A DNA stretch of 64,000 nucleotides from Sphingomonas sp. 28-63-12 (lineage in GTDB: Bacteria; Pseudomonadota; Alphaproteobacteria; Sphingomonadales; Sphingomonadaceae). The notes under the pieces were generated by a model. That model made no database searches, was not told where the DNA came from, and was given only the letters and a program-made list of their open reading frames with translations. Location: positions 1-64,000 of the forward strand of contig NCGD01000011.1 of the NCBI GenBank assembly GCA_002281535.1. The letters are read 5' to 3'. This document shows, piece by piece, positions 1 to 9,022 of this stretch. The position numbers and the translations under genes are program-made. Positions within the stretch are counted from its first letter, which is position 1. Each line of letters begins with the position of its first letter.

Positions 1-445
1 CATAGGGCCGGGCGATATAGACATTGGGATCGAGCCCGCCGCCGACATAAAAGGCCGGATTGTGGTGCGGCTGATCGGCGTCTTCGAGCCAGAATAATTT
101 ACCCTGGGCGACCTTGACCAGATAATCGCGCTCGAACCGATCGGCCTCGCCGAGTTTGGCCGCGTCGAACTTTCCCGCTGCCGCGATCGTCTCACGCAGG
201 AAATCGACCTGTTTTTTAAGCCCGGCGCTGCTCCAGTCGGGCAATTGGCCGTCAAATTCATGCTTGCCCTGATAGACGGCATTAGCGGGATCGAGCTCGA
301 ACCACCGATTGACGAACTGATCGCGGAATTTGGCCCAGTCGCCCGCCTGGGCCATCGCCGCCATCGATCCCGCCGGCGCCTTGGCCGCCGGGCTGCACGC
401 CGCCAGCGCCAACATGCTGGCCGCCAATAATAATCCGATACGCAT
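1..445 (-). CDS. DUF885 family lipoprotein, N-terminal part
   Basis: This gene runs off the left edge; 148 codons are visible. Translation of the reverse strand from the ATG at 445 begins MRIGLLLAASMLALAACSP, a lipoprotein signal peptide with an LAAC lipobox, so the product is probably anchored in an envelope membrane. The following residues (FVNRWFELDPANAVYQGKHE) match the start of DUF885 proteins, which are metallopeptidase-like proteins usually near 600 residues; the zinc site would lie beyond the window. The start is well placed because the lipobox lies about 16 residues after it. It is divergent from the hydrolase at 578, leaving a 132 bp shared promoter region. The family call rests on the N-terminal part only. 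Confidence 0.75.
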   Translation of the reverse strand, partial: MRIGLLLAASMLALAACSPAAKAPAGSMAAMAQAGDWAKFRDQFVNRWFELDPANAVYQGKHEFDGQLPDWSSAGLKKQVDFLRETIAAAGKFDAAKLGEADRFERDYLVKVAQGKLFWLEDADQPHHNPAFYVGGGLDPNVYIARPY

Positions 446-577
446 GCACTGCTCCCACTTGAGTCGACTCGGGGGAAGCTGGCAGGTTGTGCAGGTTCCC
501 GCCAGCCCCCTGCGTTGGCAAAGGAACCGTCCAACCGCCGACCCATTCGTCGACCATCGCAGCACCGGAGACCCAAC

Positions 578-1402
578 ATGCCTTATGTGAAAACCCGCGA
601 CGGCACCGATCTCTATGTCAAGGACTGGGGGAGCGGGCAGCCCGTCATCCTGATCCACGGCTGGCCATTGTCAGCGGACAGCTGGGATGCGCAGGCAATG
701 GCCCTGGCCGAGGCGGGCTATCGGGCGATCGCCTATGACCGGCGCGGCTTCGGGCGCTCGGCCCAGCCCTGGCACGGCTATGACTATGATACGCTGAGCG
801 ACGATCTCGCCGATGTAATGGCGGCGACCGGCGCGACCAGCGATGCCACCCTGGTCGGCTTCTCGATGGGCGGCGGCGAGGTCGCCCGCTATATGTCGCG
901 GCATGGCGGCAAGGGCCTGATCGGTGCCGGGCTTATCGGCTCGATTGTGCCGTATATGCTCAAGACCGAGGATAATCCGCTTGGCGTTCCCGCAGCGGCG
1001 CTGGCCGGCATCGGCGCCGGTATCGTCGATGATCGCCCGGCTTTTTTCCGAGGGTTTCTGCGCAATTTCTTCGGCGTCGACACTTTGCCCGAGCCAGTCA
1101 GTGACGATGTCGTCGCCTGGGCCTGGCAGATTGCGATGCAGGCTGGGCTCAAGCCGACACTGGCCTGCGCCGTCGCGTTCGGTCACACCGATTTCCGCGG
1201 CGATCTGGCCGCTTTCGCGGTGCCCACGCTGATCGTCCACGGCACCGGCGACACGATCGTGCCGATCGACGTTTCAGCGCGCCAGGCGGCACATGGCATC
1301 GCCGACGCCCAGCTGATCGAATATGACGGCGCGCCGCATGGCTTCACGGTGACGCATCGCGACCGCTTCACGCAGGATCTGCTGGCATTTTTAGCGGGGT
1401 GA
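578..1402 (+). CDS. alpha/beta hydrolase, non-heme chloroperoxidase/arylesterase type
   Basis: The 274-residue product is a compact alpha/beta hydrolase. The oxyanion-hole segment HGWPLS is near residue 27, the nucleophile elbow GFSMGGG places Ser at 96, the acid is Asp225 in HGTGD and the base is His254 in APHGF. Length and motifs match the cofactor-free haloperoxidase/arylesterase group, cytoplasmic enzymes whose physiological substrates are usually small esters or unknown. The frame is open further upstream to 515, but the ATG at 578 has a GGAG-type site just before it and gives the normal N-terminus. It stands alone, divergent from the DUF885 lipoprotein. The substrate cannot be inferred. 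Confidence 0.85.
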   Translation: MPYVKTRDGTDLYVKDWGSGQPVILIHGWPLSADSWDAQAMALAEAGYRAIAYDRRGFGRSAQPWHGYDYDTLSDDLADVMAATGATSDATLVGFSMGGGEVARYMSRHGGKGLIGAGLIGSIVPYMLKTEDNPLGVPAAALAGIGAGIVDDRPAFFRGFLRNFFGVDTLPEPVSDDVVAWAWQIAMQAGLKPTLACAVAFGHTDFRGDLAAFAVPTLIVHGTGDTIVPIDVSARQAAHGIADAQLIEYDGAPHGFTVTHRDRFTQDLLAFLAG

Positions 1403-1469
1403 AGAAAAGCTTGGCGGGGCACAGCAATCGTTGATTGCCCCGCTGGCGGCTTGCGCTCTAAAGCCAGTG

Positions 1470-2756
1470 ATGATGACGGCCCCCACCCATCCCTTCCAGA
1501 TCGCCAATTTCCGCCGCTATTGGGCGGCGCGTTTTTCGATGACGATTGCGCAGAACGCGATGATTATCGTGGTTGGGTGGCAAACCTATACGATTGCGCG
1601 CCAGTCGATGGGCCCAAGCGGCGCGGCAGCGCAGCTTGGGCTGATCGGGCTGCTGCAGTTCCTCCCGCTGTTCCTGTCAACGCCGATCACCGGCTGGGTC
1701 GCCGATCGCTTCGATCGTCGCTGGATCACGCGGGCGACGGTGACGTTGCAGATCCTGTGCGCGCTGGTGCTGGCGCTGGTCACCTTCGCTGGTGCCATGA
1801 CGCTGCCGGTATTGTTCGCCGTTGCCGTCGCGCTTGGTTTTTGCCGGGCCTTTGCCGGCCCCGCTTTCAGCGCACTCGCCCCCAATCTCGTCCCGCGCGA
1901 TATCCTGCCGACGGCCATCGCACTCAGCTCGATCTCCTGGCAGGTCGGGACGATCATCGGCCCCGCGATCGGCGGCGTCGCTTATGCGATCGCCCCCTAT
2001 GCCGCCTATGCGCTGGCAACCGCGCTTTTCAGTGTGGCGCTGATCTGTTTGATGGCGATCACGCCGGTGCCCCGCACCGTCATCCCGGGCAAGGCGCATC
2101 CGCTACGCCAGATTGCCGATGGGCTCGCCTATGTCGGCCAGAACAAGCTGGTGCTCGGCACGATCACGCTTGATCTGTTCGCGGTGTTTCTGGCCGGGAC
2201 CAGTGCGCTGCTGCCCATTTACGCCCATGACATTCTGAAGGTCGGTCCGGTGGGCTTGAGCCTGTTGGCATCGGCCCCCGCGGTCGGTGCCTCGCTGACT
2301 GCGATTTTCTTCTCTTTCCGTCCGATCAAGAACAATGTTGGCCCGAAAATGCTGTGGGCGGTGATGGTCTATGGCACCGCGACGATCGTGTTCGGCCTGT
2401 CGCAGACCATGGCGCTGAGCCTGGCGGCGCTAGCGATCGCCGGGGCGGCCGACATGTTTTCGGTCTATATCCGGCAATCGTTGATCCAGCTGCACACGCC
2501 CGATGACAAGCGAGGCCGGGTCGGCGCGGTATCGCAGCTGACCATTTCGGCATCGAACGAACTGGGTGAAGCGGAATCAGGCTTTCTCGCCGCCGCGCTC
2601 GGCCCGGTTGGCGCGGTATTGGTCGGCGGGGGTGGTGCGATTGTCGTCACGATCCTGTGGACCTATTTATTCCCCAGCATTCGGCGCGCGCGCAGCTTTG
2701 ACCTTGCCGCCGACGAACCCAAACAGATGCCCAACGAGATGGAGGCCGCCGCATGA
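1470..2756 (+). CDS. MFS transporter (EntS-like)
   Basis: The product has 428 residues and about 12 hydrophobic segments. The loop between the second and third helices contains [14 protein letters not shown], the A-motif of the major facilitator superfamily, and the overall pattern resembles the EntS/MFS_3 group of exporters. The frame opens at a TTG at 1431, but the adjacent ATG codons at 1470 and 1473 precede the cytoplasmic N-terminus ([12 protein letters not shown]) and are preferred. The stop overlaps the start of cysK by 4 bp (ATGA), so the two are translationally coupled. A role in export of cysteine or a related thiol is possible from context only; the substrate is unknown. Confidence 0.85.
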   Translation: MMTAPTHPFQIANFRRYWAARFSMTIAQNAMIIVVGWQTYTIARQSMGPSGAAAQLGLIGLLQFLPLFLSTPITGWVADRFDRRWITRATVTLQILCALVLALVTFAGAMTLPVLFAVAVALGFCRAFAGPAFSALAPNLVPRDILPTAIALSSISWQVGTIIGPAIGGVAYAIAPYAAYALATALFSVALICLMAITPVPRTVIPGKAHPLRQIADGLAYVGQNKLVLGTITLDLFAVFLAGTSALLPIYAHDILKVGPVGLSLLASAPAVGASLTAIFFSFRPIKNNVGPKMLWAVMVYGTATIVFGLSQTMALSLAALAIAGAADMFSVYIRQSLIQLHTPDDKRGRVGAVSQLTISASNELGEAESGFLAAALGPVGAVLVGGGGAIVVTILWTYLFPSIRRARSFDLAADEPKQMPNEMEAAA

Positions 2757-3673
2757 AAGCCAATACGATCCTCGAAACCATCGGCAACACGCCGCACATC
2801 CGCGTCGCCAAATTATTCCCGGGCGCCGAAGTCTGGATCAAGTCGGAACGGTCCAATCCAGGCGGATCGATCAAGGACCGGATCGCGCTCGCCATGGTCG
2901 AGGCGGCCGAAGCGTCGGGGGCGCTCAAGCCGGGCGGCACGATTATCGAGCCGACCAGCGGCAATACCGGTGTCGGCCTGGCAATGGTCGCTGCCGTCAA
3001 GGGCTATAAGCTCGTGCTGGTCATGCCCGAGAGCATGTCGATCGAACGCCGCCGGCTGATGTTGGCTTATGGCGCGACCTTTGATCTGACGCCGCGCGAA
3101 AAGGGCATGCGCGGTGCGATCGAGCGCGCAATGGCGCTGGTCGATGCCACGCCCGGTTCCTGGATGCCGCAGCAGTTCGAGAACCCGGCCAATATCGACA
3201 TTCACACCCGCACCACCGCGCTCGAAATCCTTACCGACTTCGCCGACACGCCGATCGACGTCATCATCACCGGGGTTGGTACCGGTGGCCACATTACCGG
3301 CATCGCCGAGACGCTCAAGAAGCATTGGCCGGCGCTGAAAGTCTATGCGGTCGAGCCCGAAGCCTCACCGGTCATTTCCGGCGGCGCGCCCGGCCCCCAC
3401 CCGATCCAGGGTATTGGCGCCGGATTCATCCCCACCAATCTCCATACCGCATCGATCGACGGGACGATCAAGGTCGATGCCGGCATCGCCAAGGAAATGG
3501 CGCGTCGGGCTGCGGCTGAGGAAGGCATGCTGATCGGCATCAGTTCGGGCGCAACGCTGGCCGCCATCGCCCAAAAGCTCCCCGACCTGCCCGATGATGT
3601 GCGCGTGCTGGGTTTCAATTACGATACTGGCGAGCGCTATCTGTCTGTCCCGGATTTTCTGCCCGAAGGGTGA
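2753..3673 (+). CDS. cysK: cysteine synthase A (O-acetylserine sulfhydrylase)
   Basis: The enzyme makes L-cysteine from O-acetylserine and sulfide with pyridoxal phosphate, in the cytoplasm. The 306-residue protein is typical in length. Lys41 in NPGGSIKDR is the expected Schiff-base lysine, TSGNTG (about 68-73) is the substrate loop, and [11 protein letters not shown] binds the cofactor phosphate. It overlaps the preceding MFS gene by 4 bp. The sulfate activation genes cysD, cysNC and cysQ lie elsewhere in the window (20.8-24.5 kb), so sulfur assimilation is split between loci. CysK rather than CysM is chosen from overall resemblance; the two are hard to separate by eye. Confidence 0.9.
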   Translation: MKANTILETIGNTPHIRVAKLFPGAEVWIKSERSNPGGSIKDRIALAMVEAAEASGALKPGGTIIEPTSGNTGVGLAMVAAVKGYKLVLVMPESMSIERRRLMLAYGATFDLTPREKGMRGAIERAMALVDATPGSWMPQQFENPANIDIHTRTTALEILTDFADTPIDVIITGVGTGGHITGIAETLKKHWPALKVYAVEPEASPVISGGAPGPHPIQGIGAGFIPTNLHTASIDGTIKVDAGIAKEMARRAAAEEGMLIGISSGATLAAIAQKLPDLPDDVRVLGFNYDTGERYLSVPDFLPEG

Positions 3674-3745
3674 AGGTGAATATCGCCTTTACCGCAAATT
3701 GGCAGTATCATTGCCGAGTCGTGGGGGACATTCGGGGGGCTGAAA

Positions 3746-4087
3746 ATGCGCAGGGCGATGATCTGTGTCAGTGTGATGCTGGCGATACTCCAATTATGGC
3801 CGATGGTTTTTGGCCAGTCGGTAACACCCGCTGAGGTGGCAGCGACGGCGGCGCCGGGCGCGCATGCGGCCGCTCGGGTGCCGTCTCCCATGGTGGCTTT
3901 GGCATCAAGCGGCCCGGTAGAGGCCATGAAATCATCCAGCCAAGCCGCTGTTTCGACTGGCCATATCAGCTGCTACCGGCATTATGAGATTGCCTTTGCT
4001 GCCTGTGCGCCGAGCGATCGTGCGTGCCGAATGAAATCGGCCGATCAATGGGATCTGTGCGAGGCTACCGGCTTCTGGGGCAATTGA
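3746..4087 (+). CDS. small secreted protein of unknown function
   Basis: I do not recognise this 113-residue protein. The N-terminus (MRRAMICVSVMLAILQLWP) is a likely signal peptide with cleavage after the GQS region. The middle is low-complexity, rich in Ala, Ser and Pro, and the last 45 residues hold four cysteines (GHISCYRHYEIAFAAC, DRACRMK, WDLCEAT), suggesting a small disulfide-stabilised periplasmic domain. A purine-rich GGGGGG stretch precedes the ATG. It lies 72 bp after cysK and 247 bp before the cell wall hydrolase, so it may be its own unit. Codon use looks like that of the neighbours. Confidence 0.6.
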   Translation: MRRAMICVSVMLAILQLWPMVFGQSVTPAEVAATAAPGAHAAARVPSPMVALASSGPVEAMKSSSQAAVSTGHISCYRHYEIAFAACAPSDRACRMKSADQWDLCEATGFWGN

Positions 4088-4095
4088 TCGGCGAT

Positions 4096-4153
4096 TGATC
4101 GGGCGGGCCGACCATCTGATCGGGAGGGCCGATGATCGGATCGGCCGCCCGAT
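4096..4153. repeat. 21 bp imperfect tandem repeat with inverted third unit
   Basis: Two adjacent 21 bp units, TGATCGGGCGGGCCGACCATC-like at 4096-4116 and 4117-4137, agree at 18 of 21 positions. The following bases (about 4140-4153, TCGGCCGCCCGAT) are close to the reverse complement of the first unit's core, so a long hairpin can form. The element starts 8 bp after the stop of the small secreted protein. It may act as a transcription end, though there is no T-run. Confidence 0.5.
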
Positions 4154-4334
4154 TGCCGCCCCGCCCTATCTGCAGGGCTTGTGCCAAAATAATTGCATCA
4201 GTGTTTCATCCTGAGACTCGGCGGCAGCCGGTCGGCAGGGATAATCCTTCGGACGAACCGATCGCCGCCCCATCTTCGCGGCGCGGACAAATTGCGCTAA
4301 GGGCCGGGCCCACTTCAAATCCGAGCCCGTTTCA

Positions 4335-5696
4335 ATGCCGAAGTCGCCCATCCTTCCGCCAGAGTCTGTGACCCGCCAGGAATCGCTCCTGCATCGCCTT
4401 GTCGGCCAGCCCGGCCAGCTAGCCGGAACGGTCTTGGCCGTGATTGCCGTCCTGGCGATTGGCGTGCCGGCGGTCATTGTCGGCTCGGCTGCGCGTCCAC
4501 CTGTTGCTGGTCCGCCATTGCTGGCTGCATTGCCGATCGTCCCACAGGTTGAGGTGCCAACGGTAGACCCTGTCAAGCTGGCGGCGATCAAGCCCGATGA
4601 TGCCCGCGCCTTCAATGCCACCATCCCCTTTACATCGGCCCCGGTGCCGGCCGCCAAGCCGTTTCGCCTGACCGAGCCGAGCCTGGCTGCTGCCCGCGCG
4701 GTCGATTGCCTGGCCACGGCGGTCTTATACGAAGCCGGAGACGATCCGACCGGACAACGTGCCGTCGCGCAGGTGGTCATCAATCGCGTCCGCCACCCGG
4801 CATTTCCCAAGACGATCTGCGGCGTGGTCTTCCAGGGATCGGAACGCCGGACGGGATGCCAGTTCACCTTTGCCTGCGACGGCGCGTTACTGCGCCACAG
4901 CTGGTCCGATGCTGCCTGGATGAGGGCAAGGACGATCGCCCGGGAGGCGCTTGGCGGAGCGGTCTATGCCAAGGTTGGCTATGCTACCCATTACCACACC
5001 GATTGGGTGGTGCCCTATTGGAGTGCCAGCCTGGACAAGGTGAGCGCAGTCGGCACGCACCTGTTTTTCCGCTGGTCCGGCTGGTGGGGCACGCCAGCAG
5101 CGTTCAATCGCCGCGTGGCAACCGATGAGCCAGCCATCGCCCAGCTCGCATCCCTATCGCCAGCGCACGGCCTGGGTTTTGACGCCGCGGCCCTGCGATT
5201 AGGGCAATTGGGCGAACTGCCAGCGGAGACCAATGCTGCGCCGGCTGCGGCGCCCGGCGATCCCAATGTTTTCCTCGCAACGATCGACCGCCGCGCCAAT
5301 CCGGACAGCTTTCGCCGCCTTGCCGAGGCCAGCTGCGGTGCCCGGCCTTATTGCAAATATATGGCCTGGACGGCGTGGTTCAGGACGCCAAGCACGCTGC
5401 CGCTCGAACCGTTCCAGATCGCCACGATGTCGTTCAGCTATTTGCGCGATCGCGTGCACGGCTTTGAAAAGGCACTTTGGCGCTGTGAGCAATTTCCGCG
5501 CGCCGATCACCTGCAATGCATGAAGGTGCAGACCTTTGTCCCCGGACCATCGATCACCTTGGCTGCAGCGGCGGCGCCAAAGCCAAAACCCGAAGCCATG
5601 GCTGCGCAACTGACCCCGTCGGCCGCCAATCCCACGGTGCCAACGCTGCCCCCCGCCCCGGCGGCAAAGCCAGTCCCAACACCGCCGACGCCCTGA
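4335..5696 (+). CDS. SleB-type cell wall hydrolase
   Basis: The 453-residue protein has one transmembrane segment (about 31-52), a Pro/Ala-rich linker, then a SleB/Hydrolase_2 domain from about 122 to 235. This domain shows the pattern CLATAVLYEAGDDPTGQRAV, where Glu133 is the likely catalytic acid, then QVVINRVRHPAFPKTICGVVFQG, and C-x-F-x-F-x-C (CQFTFACDG). Such enzymes are lytic transglycosylase-like peptidoglycan hydrolases, here probably anchored in the inner membrane facing the periplasm. The C-terminal 200 residues resemble no domain I can name and end in a Pro/Ala tail. No clear ribosome-binding site precedes the ATG. It converges with the acyl-CoA dehydrogenase gene, 21 bp apart. Confidence 0.85.
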   Translation: MPKSPILPPESVTRQESLLHRLVGQPGQLAGTVLAVIAVLAIGVPAVIVGSAARPPVAGPPLLAALPIVPQVEVPTVDPVKLAAIKPDDARAFNATIPFTSAPVPAAKPFRLTEPSLAAARAVDCLATAVLYEAGDDPTGQRAVAQVVINRVRHPAFPKTICGVVFQGSERRTGCQFTFACDGALLRHSWSDAAWMRARTIAREALGGAVYAKVGYATHYHTDWVVPYWSASLDKVSAVGTHLFFRWSGWWGTPAAFNRRVATDEPAIAQLASLSPAHGLGFDAAALRLGQLGELPAETNAAPAAAPGDPNVFLATIDRRANPDSFRRLAEASCGARPYCKYMAWTAWFRTPSTLPLEPFQIATMSFSYLRDRVHGFEKALWRCEQFPRADHLQCMKVQTFVPGPSITLAAAAAPKPKPEAMAAQLTPSAANPTVPTLPPAPAAKPVPTPPTP

Positions 5697-5717
5697 CGCC
5701 GACGGTGAGCTGGGAAA

Positions 5718-7520
5718 TCAGGCCGCTTCGAACATCGCAGGCGACAGCGCCATAATCGCCTCTGCACCACCTTCGATCTTGCGGCGCAGCGCGCCACTGT
5801 CGGGCAAAATGCGCTCGGCGAAATAGCGGGCTGTCACCAGCTTGGCCTCCAGAAACGCCTTGTCGCCATTGCCATCGGCCAGCGCCTTGGTCGCAGCAGT
5901 CGCCATGCGCAGCCACATCAGGCCGAGCGCGACAATGCCCATCAGATGCATATAGCTATGCGCGCCGGCGCCGACATTATTGGGATTGGCCATGCCATTC
6001 TGCACGAACCACAGGGTCGATGCCTGCAGATCATTGCTCGACCGCTCCAGCCGTGACGCGAAATCGGCCAGCGACGCATCCTGCTTGGCGACGGCAATTT
6101 CCTCGCCGAGCATCTTGAACAGCGTCTGCACCGCGCGCCCGCCATTGCTGGCAAGCTTGCGCCCAACCAGATCCATCGCCTGTACGCCGTTGGTGCCTTC
6201 ATAGATCATCGCGATTCGGGCATCGCGGACATATTGCTCCATCCCCCATTCGGCGATGTAGCCATGCCCGCCATAGACCTGCTGGGCATTGGTGGCGATC
6301 TCATAGCCCTTGTCGGTGCCATAGCCCTTGATCACCGGTGTAAGCAGCCCGATCAGATCGTCCGCGAGCTGACGCTCCTCCTCGGTTTGCGCGAAATGGG
6401 TGAGATCCACCTGCAGCGCGCCCCATAGACACAAAGCGCGCAACCCCTCGGTCAGCGCCTTGGCGTCCATCAGCATCCGGCGGACATCGGGGTGGACGAA
6501 CAGCGTATCGGCTTTTTCGGTTGGCTCGGCCGCACCGGTCAATGCCCGCCCCTGCCGCCGATCATGCGCATATTGCACGGCGTTCTGATAGGCGGTTTCC
6601 GCCACTGCCAGCCCCTGCATACCGACGCCAAGCCGCGCGGCGTTCATCATGATGAACATCGCGGCCAGGCCCTTCATCTCGTCGCCGACCAGCCAGCCGG
6701 TTGCGCCGTCATAATTCATCACGCAGGTCGAATTGGCGTGGATTCCCATCTTGTGTTCGATCGAACCGCACGACACGCCGTTGCGCGCGCCGAGCGAGCC
6801 ATCGTCATTGACGAGGAACTTTGGCACCACGAACAGCGAAATGCCCTTAGAGCTCTCCGGCGCCCCTGGCGTCTTGGCGAGGACGAGATGGATGATGTTT
6901 TCGGTCAGGTCATGCTCGCCCGACGAGATGAAGATCTTGGTGCCGGTGATCGACCAGCTGCCGTCCGCCGCCGGTTCAGCGCGAGTGCGGATCAGGCCAA
7001 GATCAGTGCCGCATTGCGGCTCCGTCAGGTTCATCGTGCCGCCCCATTCGCCCGAGACCATCTTGGGGACGTATTTCGCCTTTTGTTCAGGGCTTCCCTT
7101 GACCAGCAGCGCCGCAATCGCGCCGTGAGTGAGGCCGGGATACATGGCGAAGGCCATGTTGGAGGAGATCATATATTCCTCAAATGCCGAGGAAACGACG
7201 TGGGGCATTGCCTGGCCGCCGAACTCCTCCGGCGCGCCGAGCGTCGACCAGCCTGATTCGACAAAGGCGGCATAAGCCTCCTTGAAGCCCTTTGGCGTCG
7301 TCACGCTGCCATCGGGATGGCGGGTACAGCCTTCCAGGTCGCCGGACTGGTTGATCGGGAACAACACCTCAGCGACGAACTTGCCCCCTTCGTCGAGCAC
7401 CGCATCGACGACATCCGGCGTGGCGTTCTGGAAACCCGGCAGATTGGCATAACGATCAAGCCCGACGACATGCTCCAGGATGAAGCGCGTATCGCGCACC
7501 GGCGGGGTATATTTCGGCAT
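5718..7520 (-). CDS. acyl-CoA dehydrogenase, 600-residue DmdC/FadE-like class
   Basis: This FAD enzyme oxidises an acyl-CoA to the 2-enoyl-CoA. Its 600 residues exceed the roughly 380 of short- and medium-chain enzymes and match the class with an extra C-terminal helical domain, which includes 3-methylmercaptopropionyl-CoA dehydrogenase. Seen in order: the N-terminal extension ending LDRYANLPGF, the helical domain, the beta domain with NLTEPQCGTDLGLIRTRA and ISSGEHDL, and the QVYGGHGYIAEWGMEQYVRDARI segment with IYEGTNGVQAMDL. It lies 35 bp downstream of an MerR regulator in the same direction, so the pair is probably one operon for fatty acid or branched-chain acyl-CoA breakdown. The chain-length preference cannot be read from the sequence. 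Confidence 0.9.
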   Translation of the reverse strand: MPKYTPPVRDTRFILEHVVGLDRYANLPGFQNATPDVVDAVLDEGGKFVAEVLFPINQSGDLEGCTRHPDGSVTTPKGFKEAYAAFVESGWSTLGAPEEFGGQAMPHVVSSAFEEYMISSNMAFAMYPGLTHGAIAALLVKGSPEQKAKYVPKMVSGEWGGTMNLTEPQCGTDLGLIRTRAEPAADGSWSITGTKIFISSGEHDLTENIIHLVLAKTPGAPESSKGISLFVVPKFLVNDDGSLGARNGVSCGSIEHKMGIHANSTCVMNYDGATGWLVGDEMKGLAAMFIMMNAARLGVGMQGLAVAETAYQNAVQYAHDRRQGRALTGAAEPTEKADTLFVHPDVRRMLMDAKALTEGLRALCLWGALQVDLTHFAQTEEERQLADDLIGLLTPVIKGYGTDKGYEIATNAQQVYGGHGYIAEWGMEQYVRDARIAMIYEGTNGVQAMDLVGRKLASNGGRAVQTLFKMLGEEIAVAKQDASLADFASRLERSSNDLQASTLWFVQNGMANPNNVGAGAHSYMHLMGIVALGLMWLRMATAATKALADGNGDKAFLEAKLVTARYFAERILPDSGALRRKIEGGAEAIMALSPAMFEAA

Positions 7521-7555
7521 GGTCAGTCCTTCAGGTTGGTCGGGGCCGGTGCGAC

Positions 7556-7966
7556 TTAATCGAGCCCGGGTTCGATCACGGCAATGAATTGGGTCAATTC
7601 GTCGATCGCAGCATCAATATCGTGTTTCTGCGCCGACAGCAGGGCAATCCGGTCGCGGCAACGCGCAATCGTGACCTCTCGCTGCGCGCGGCGGCCATCG
7701 CCGATGTCGTAAAGATCGATCATCTCGCGAATTTCGCCCAGGCTGAAGCCGACCCGCTTGCCGCGCAGGATCCAGGCCAGCCGCGCCCGATCACGTGACG
7801 AATAGACGCGGACGGTGCCGCGCCGTTCCGGGGCGATCAGCCCCTCATCCTCATAGAAACGCAGCGCCCGCGCGGTGACACCGAATTCTGCCGACAGATC
7901 GGAGATCGAGAAGAGATGCCGATCCGGCAGCGGCTCGATCGGGGCATAGGCGGGGAGCGAGGACAT
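7556..7966 (-). CDS. MerR family regulator of acyl-CoA catabolism (LiuR-like)
   Basis: The 136-residue protein (from the ATG at 7966) has an N-terminal MerR winged helix: FSISDLSAEFGVTARALRFY at about 19-38, then EDEGLIAPERRG and the wing RVYSSRDRARL. The helical C-terminal half (IREMIDLYDIGDGRRAQ) ends without the cysteines of metal-sensing MerR proteins. This matches the MerR regulators that control branched-chain and fatty acyl-CoA catabolism in proteobacteria. An in-frame GTG at 8005 would place the operator inside the gene, so the ATG is preferred. The acyl-CoA dehydrogenase follows 35 bp downstream. Autoregulation is likely from the palindrome just upstream. Confidence 0.85.
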   Translation of the reverse strand: MSSLPAYAPIEPLPDRHLFSISDLSAEFGVTARALRFYEDEGLIAPERRGTVRVYSSRDRARLAWILRGKRVGFSLGEIREMIDLYDIGDGRRAQREVTIARCRDRIALLSAQKHDIDAAIDELTQFIAVIEPGLD

Positions 7967-7984
7967 GCGTAGAAAATACTTCCC

Positions 7985-8002
7985 GTTTACGTGAACGTCA
8001 AC
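7985..8002. promoter_or_regulatory. predicted MerR (LiuR-like) operator
   Basis: GTTTACGTGAACGTCAAC is an 18 bp imperfect palindrome, symmetric at 14 of 18 positions, with ACGT-N2-ACGT at its centre. It ends 18 bp before the ATG of the MerR gene. From memory this resembles the TTTACGT/ACGTAAA operators described for LiuR-type regulators. Autoregulation and control of the acyl-CoA dehydrogenase are inferred. Confidence 0.6.
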
Positions 8003-8014
8003 CACTCATCGCCG

Positions 8015-8533
8015 TCAGCCGCCAGGGTTGCACAGCAATCTGCCCTTGGTGTCGCGCAAGGTGGAGGCTTCCGAGAGCGATTCGCTTAAGCGCCGCACGT
8101 CGAGTGCGGCAAAAGAGGCGCGGCGCGCGCATAATTTCTCGCAAGCCTGCGGCAATCGGCCGGGGAACACGATCCGGTCGCCCTCGAAACGCGCGTCGAA
8201 ATCGCAACCTTCGGCGCGGCTGAAGGTGATATGCAGCGCTTCCCCGACGCGCGTTACCGTGCCTGAGCCACTGCAGCTTTGCTGATCACCATAATCGACA
8301 AAGGCGCCGATCCGGTAATTGAGCTGATCGGGCACGACGCAGACACGATCGGTGTCGCGCGCATAGAGGCCGGTGATATCGGTATTGGCGGGATCGGGGA
8401 TCACGCCGGCCGCGATCGCCGCACTTTCCAGATCGGGGGCGGCGCTCGCCTGCGGCCGGGGCGGTGGCGCCTTCGAGTCGTTCGAACAGGCACAGAGCTG
8501 CATCGCCAGCACGGCCGCTGCGAATAATTTCAT
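8015..8533 (-). CDS. lipoprotein of unknown function
   Basis: From the ATG at 8533 the product has 172 residues and begins [19 protein letters not shown], a lipoprotein signal with an LCAC lipobox. The mature part has an Ala/Pro linker followed by about 110 residues with several cysteines ([35 protein letters not shown]), which could pair as disulfides in the periplasm. I do not recognise a named domain. The frame is open upstream, but the lipobox fixes the start. The ATG overlaps the hisI stop by 4 bp (ATGA), so it is translated as a partner of hisI although no functional link is evident. Confidence 0.75.
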   Translation of the reverse strand: MKLFAAAVLAMQLCACSNDSKAPPPRPQASAAPDLESAAIAAGVIPDPANTDITGLYARDTDRVCVVPDQLNYRIGAFVDYGDQQSCSGSGTVTRVGEALHITFSRAEGCDFDARFEGDRIVFPGRLPQACEKLCARRASFAALDVRRLSESLSEASTLRDTKGRLLCNPGG

Positions 8534-8892
8534 GCGGCCGGCACCAGCGAATCGCCCTCGATCCGGCGAAAGAAGCAGCTTGTCGCGCCGGTGTGACAGG
8601 CCGGTCCGGCCGGATCGACGATTAGCCACACGGCATCCTGATCGCAATCGATCCGGATATCGGCGACCTTCAGGATGTTGCCGCTGGTTTCGCCCTTTTT
8701 CCATAAGGCCTGCCGGCTGCGCGACCAGAACACCGCCTCGCCGCCGGCTTGCGTTGCGGCAAGCGCGTCGGCGTTCATATGCGCGACCATCAGCAAGTCG
8801 CCCGACACACGGTCGGTCACCACGGCGGTAATCAGGCCGGCGGAATCGTACCTTGGGTCCAGCACCAGGCCGGTGTCGCGTGAGTCGGTCAT
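8530..8892 (-). CDS. hisI: phosphoribosyl-AMP cyclohydrolase
   Basis: HisI opens the purine ring of phosphoribosyl-AMP, the third step of histidine synthesis, in the cytoplasm. The 120-residue length fits the single-domain form without a fused HisE. Visible features are [10 protein letters not shown], the segment [18 protein letters not shown], the metal-binding DCDQDAVW with its aspartates, and CHTGATSCF with the zinc cysteines. Other his genes are not in the window. The last codons overlap the following lipoprotein gene by 4 bp. Confidence 0.93.
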   Translation of the reverse strand: MTDSRDTGLVLDPRYDSAGLITAVVTDRVSGDLLMVAHMNADALAATQAGGEAVFWSRSRQALWKKGETSGNILKVADIRIDCDQDAVWLIVDPAGPACHTGATSCFFRRIEGDSLVPAA

Positions 8893-9022
8893 CGGCTTTC
8901 CTTAGCGCATCGCGGGCCCTTCCCCATATTTATCGCGCAGCCGCACGATCAATGATGACAAAAGCGCGACAAACCAGAATGCCCCGCCTATATGCCGGGC
9001 TCGGCGCAACCAGCGGGCTGAT

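Noticed and set aside
461-470. GAGTCGACTC perfect palindrome in the first divergent gap
   Set aside because: Ten bases with no second copy or matching spacing; could easily be chance in this composition.
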